Assembly: GCA_010909725.1 (NCBI GenBank)
Contig: JAACMV010000011.1
Span: 1,115,436 to 1,179,435 of the forward strand
From: Picochlorum sp. 'celeri'
Lineage: Eukaryota; Chlorophyta; Trebouxiophyceae
Length of the DNA: 64,000 nucleotides
Direction of reading: 5' to 3'
The position numbers and the translations under genes are program-made. A model generated the notes under the pieces. The model was not told where the DNA came from. It did not search any database and saw only the letters and a list, made by a program, of their open reading frames with translations. Every line of letters begins with the position of its first letter. The first letter of the stretch is position 1. This document shows, piece by piece, positions 59,751 to 64,000 of this stretch.

Positions 59751-62700
59751 AGTGTGTGTATGGATCTGTTTTGCTGTTTTGTTGGTTCTGTGGACGGTGG
59801 GTGAGCACACATTGTGTGCTATTGCTATTGCTACTACTACTCTCTTCGTTGTGTTTCTACTTCTCGGGCAATAGCACTGATTATTGATGAAGAACAAAAG
59901 GTGTAGTAGAGTAGTAGAGCTTTTCTTTCTTCCAAGGTCTCCCTCTCATAGGGAGGGTAGATGGACTTAAGGCATCGGCCCGACGTGGTATTGGAATCGA
60001 TCGGTGAGGTCGGGCTTCTAATTTTTTTCAGGCGTGTCCGTCCGTCAATGAGGACAATAAAAAAGGGCGACCATGAGACCGCTCGGCCACACTCGTCGTG
60101 CTTTTTGGTGGCATGTTTTTCATTCTTCTTCCCATCCCATCACACAAGAGGTTTGACCGAGGATACCTGTATCTACTGGGTTTCTGCCCGGTGGCTCCCC
60201 TTGAAAAATTAGTCGACTGATGCATCCGGTCCAGGCACCCCTCTGACCGGTCACCAGGACTGGCTAAGCCTGCTTTCTTTGCAGCAAAATAAACACGACG
60301 AGATCTCCCTCATTCAAAGAAGCGTCGCAGTTGTATCCTACTAATCTAATTGCAACTCCTCATGAAGTAAGACCATGTGATACTTCCTCCAGCATTGGTG
60401 CAAGGCTACTCCAGTGCTTGCCACAGCTTGCTTGTTGTTGTTGTTGTTGTGAAGACGACGATTTGTTTCCATTTCATTCTTGTTTCATGATGTCTTTTCC
60501 TTATTTATTCATTTCACAGGTATTATTATAACTCTTTCTCTAGAGAATCTCACATGTTGTCTCTGTAGGGTCGCTCCGGGTTGTTCTTCTACTTGTGTGC
60601 ATGAGACTTGTGTGCTTTGTTCTGTCCTGTTATTATTGGTTGGTATTATTGCTTGTGTGGATTGTTGTACATGTTATTATTATTACTACTACTACTACTA
60701 TTATGAGATATTTACTTTCTTCTTCTTTTGACTGCTTTGCTTCTTTGTTGGTGTGTTGTCTCGTGTTGTAGCAGCAGCAATAGTAGCAATAGCAGATCTT
60801 GTGGTGTGTGGTGTCCGAGGAGGAGTTGTTTCACGTGGTGTGCGACGCTTTGATGAGTACTGTTTTTTAATTATACAACACACCCTTCTTTTGATTGGTT
60901 TGGTTGGTATATTTTTGGTGGTGGTCCCAGTTAAGTCAAGGAAGGGGTGGTGATGGGAAGATCGCCATTCTTCTTCTTGTTGGGAGAAGCTCTCCCTCTC
61001 TTCTTCAGACATGTGGCAGCAGACCTCTTTGTTGTTTTGCACTGGGTGTGCGACGTTTTTTTCAATTATGGTGTGTATTATTATTATTTTTATTGGTATT
61101 CTTCTTCTTCTTGTTCTTACTTACTTACTCGTACCTTAATATTGTGTCCTTCTGTTGTTGTTGTTGTTGTGAAGAAGAAGAAGAAGAAGAAGAAGAAGAA
61201 GAAGATGACAGAGATTCTTCTCATTCATGCATAGCCTAGTATAGATTGTCGTTGTGTCATTATCATACCATAATGAGATTTTTATCTTTTGATTTTGCTT
61301 TGCTTTTGTGTTAGTCTTTCTTCTTCTTTGCTGTACTGTAACCCAACGAGGTCTTCCATTTTTTTCCAAAGTAGCGTCGCAATTGTGTATATATCTTATC
61401 CTCATTGCGACTCCTCATGAAGTCGACGTTCAAGTAAGTACGTACGTACGTACGCGTGCCTTCTTGTATGATAAGATATTGAAATACTCCAAAACCAACG
61501 GTGTGAGGTTGGTTCCTCTAGTAGTGCTTGTTGTTGTTGTTGTTGTGAAACAAAGACAATACGTTTTTCATTCTTTCTCGTTTCATGATTTTTTCATGTC
61601 TTTTATTTATTTATTTATTTTTTTCATATATACTACTACTACTACTACTACTACTATTATTGCACCACTTACTCTCTCTATCTCTCAGATGTTGTCTGTG
61701 AGTGTATCCTATCTCTCTCCAGGTTGTTCTTCTTGTCGTGTGTTTCATCGTGTCGTGTCGTGTCGTGTTATTCTTGGTGGTGTGGATTATTGTTGTGCAT
61801 GTTATTGTTGTCATTATCAATGAAGAGGAGTATTATGAGCTATTTTGTTGTTATTTTTGGTTGGTGTGTTTTTTTTGGTTAGGGTATTTTGGTGTGTGTG
61901 TGTGTGGAGATATGTATGGAGCTGCTTTGCTGTTTTGTTGGTTGACTCTGTGGATGGTGGGTGAGCACACATTGTGTGCTATTGCGACTACTACTCCCTT
62001 CGTTCTTTTCTACCTCTCGAGCAGCTACAGCAGTAATTATTGTTGTTGTTTTTAGTAGTAAACCAACAATAATAGTTGTAGAGAAGAAGAAGAACAAAAG
62101 GTGTAGCTCTTCTTCAAAGGTCTTTTTTATCCATCTTCTTATGGAGAGGGTAGATAGACTGAAGGCATCGGTCCGACATGGTATTGGACCGATCGGTGAA
62201 GTCGACCTTTTTTCTTTTTTTTTTCAGGCGTGTCCGTCCGTAAATGAGGATAATAAAAAATGACGACCATGAAACCACACGCTTTTACCCGCTCGGCCAC
62301 ACTCAGCGTGCTTTTTTCATCTCCCATCACAAGGAAAATTTGACCGGGGATAATGATGGTAGTTTCTTTTTCCGTTGTTCTTTTTCGTCTTCCTCCTATC
62401 GAAGACCTCTTCTGATGGGAGCGCCTGGATATGTGGAGCACACAGCAGTCAGGAGGAGAGAGTCTCTCTTTGCTGGGTAAAAACACGACGAGATCTTCCC
62501 CATTCAAAGACGCTGCGCAGTTGCATACTACTATTACTATCCTGATTGCAACTCATCAAGTCTATGTAAGTAAGTAAGTAAGTAAGTACGCGTGCCTTGC
62601 ATGATAAGATACTGAAATACTCAACTATGGGTGTGACATACCTCCAGTGCTTGCCACAGCTTACTTCTTGTTGTTGTTGTTGTTGTGAAGCAGACGATTT

Positions 62701-63790
62701 GTTTTCATTCCATTCTTGTTTCATGATGTCTTTTCCTTATTTATTCATTTCACAGGTATTGTTATAACTCTTTCTCTAGAGAATCTCACATGTTGTCTGT
62801 GTAGGGTAGCTCCTGGTTCTGCTTGTGCATGCATGAGACTTGTGTGCTTTGTTCTGTTCTGTTCTGTTATTATTGGTTGGTATTATTGTTCGTGTAGATT
62901 GTTGTGCATGTTGTTATCATTACTACTACTACTACTACTACTATTATGAGATATCTACTTTCTCCTCTTGATTGCTCTGCTTCTTTGGTTGGTTGGTGTG
63001 TGTTGTCTAGTGTTGTAGCAGCAGTAGCAGAGCTCGTCGTGTGTGGTGCCCGAGTTGTTGTTTCACGTAGTGTGCAACGCTTTGATGAGTGCTTTTTTTT
63101 TTGTTGGTTACAACACCCTTTTGATTGGTTTGGTTGGTATATTTTTGGTGGTCCCAGTCAAGTCAAGGGGGTGATGGGAAGATCGCCATTCTTCTTCTTG
63201 TTCCGAGAAGCTCCCTCTTCTTCAGACATGTGGCAGCAGACCACTGTTTGTTGTTTTGCCCTGGGTGTGCGACGGTTTTTTTTTTATGATGGGTGTTTAT
63301 TATTATTATTCTTTAAAATTGGTATTCTTCTTATCTTCTTACTCTTACTTACTATTGTGTCCTTCTGTTGTTGTTGTTGTTGTTGTGAAGAAGAAGACAG
63401 ATATTCTTTTCATTCACGCATCGCATAGCATAGTATAGATTGTTGTTGTGTCATTATCATTCTTATTATGAGATTTTTATCTTTTGATTTTTTCTTTGGA
63501 TTTTGTGTTGGTTGTTGTTGTTGTTGTCTCTTGTAGTAGGAGGAGGAGTAGGAGGAGGAGGAGCAGCAGTAGTAGTAGCAGAGCTTGTGGTGTGCCGTGT
63601 CTTTTGTTGCTGTTGTTGTTGTTGTCTCGTGTAGTAGTAGTAGGAGGAGGAGGAGGAGGAGCAGCAGTAGTAGCAGAGCTTGTGGTGTGCCGTGTCTTTT
63701 GCTGGTGTGGATTATTGTTGTCATTATCAATGAAGAGGAGTATTATGAGCTATTTTTTTGTTATTTTGGCGTGTTTTTTGGTTGGCGTGT
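59751..63790. repeat. T/G-rich higher-order repeat array (units of about 1-2.2 kb)
   Basis: Several blocks recur in the same order. TTTCATGATGTCTTTTCCTT...CTCACATGTTGTC is at 60483 and 62719. The block with AGACATGTGGCAGCAGACC is at 61004 and 63223. GGCATCGG.CCGAC.TGGTATTGG...GGCGTGTCCGTCCG is at 59970 and 62163. AAGAGGAGTATTATGAGCTATTT is at 61823 and 63731, and GTGGGTGAGCACACATTGTG is at 59799 and 61949. Most blocks repeat at an offset of about 2.2 kb (1.9 kb near the end). The plus strand is strongly T-rich with TTG, TAC and GAA microsatellites. No gene is supported. Confidence 0.75.
61171..61203. repeat. (GAA)11 microsatellite
   Basis: An uninterrupted GAA/AGA run directly after a TTG run (61154-61170), inside the higher-order array. 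Confidence 0.95.
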
Positions 63791-64000
63791 GTTTTTTGGT
63801 TAGGGTATTTTGGTCTTTTTGGTGTGTTTTTTCTTGGCTTAATTTTTGATTTTTGTGATGTTTTCTTCTTTTTGGGTAGTTTATTATTTTTTTTTTAGAA
63901 ATTGTGTTAATTTTTGTTTGTGTGGCGGAGTGGGTGCTAGTACTGCGTTATTTACCCTCATTACCCTTGGCCCGGGAGAACGACGTAGGCACAGGGTATA
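63791..64000. other. Window end, no gene identified
   Basis: T-rich sequence gives way after 63960 to a more balanced stretch with GGCCCGGGAGAACGACG. It may be the start of another unit or gene; nothing can be called. Confidence 0.4.

Noticed and set aside
61870..61900. Telomere repeat
   Set aside because: GGTTAGGGT occurs once per block inside the T/G-rich array and is not tandem, so it is not a telomere.

Overview
The window is nuclear DNA from a small, gene-dense eukaryotic genome, most likely a green alga (Chlorophyta). Supporting signs are plastid-targeted proteins with algal-style N-terminal extensions (KAS II, LIL3-type light-harvesting-like protein, phytoene synthase, plastid class I aldolase, plastid bS21, an LQY1/BSD2-like zinc-finger protein), a plant-type kinase-PP2C fusion, chlorophyte-like TGTAA motifs after several stop codons, and short introns (mostly 60-110 nt) with GTACGT/GTGCGT donors and TGCAG acceptors. 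A picoplanktonic or trebouxiophyte-like alga fits, but the species cannot be fixed from sequence alone.

Layout. 1-25.9 kb: derlin (cut by the window edge), DMT transporter, aspartylglucosaminidase, a GEX1/KAR5-like nuclear fusion protein, dynein light chain, kinesin-13, a secreted Ser-rich protein, UTP17/WDR75, SF1/BBP, ceramide-kinase-like lipid kinase, PLAC8 protein, an orphan membrane protein, KAS II, LIL3, threonyl-tRNA synthetase, CBF5/dyskerin and RPL29. 25.9-36 kb: PRMT1, a ~1024-residue intronless, GC-rich Fanzor (eukaryotic TnpB-like RNA-guided nuclease), phytoene synthase, plastid aldolase with a duplicated 65-bp upstream block, and a secreted trypsin-PAN protease. 36-57 kb: acyltransferase-3 protein, class II aldolase-like protein, LQY1-like protein, bS21c, kinase-PP2C, an orphan, Tudor-SN, a plastid-type membrane protein, UTP5/WDR43, GAR1, RPL10, ARL2, presenilin, spinster-like transporter and LSM1. 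57-64 kb: a gene-poor tail of diverged repeats: a two-copy ~0.7-kb family bordered by short inverted repeats and minisatellites, then T/G-rich ~1-2 kb higher-order repeats.

The host genes are mostly housekeeping. Several serve ribosome and RNA biogenesis (UTP5 and UTP17 of the t-UTP complex, CBF5 and GAR1 of H/ACA RNPs, RPL10, RPL29, SF1, LSM1, Tudor-SN). Others serve plastid function (KAS II, LIL3, PSY, FBA, bS21c, LQY1-like). Convergent neighbours often have only 17-90 bp between stop codons, so their transcripts probably overlap. The most interesting item is the Fanzor gene, which differs in base composition from its neighbours and looks like inserted mobile-element-derived DNA with a complete-looking RuvC/zinc-finger region.
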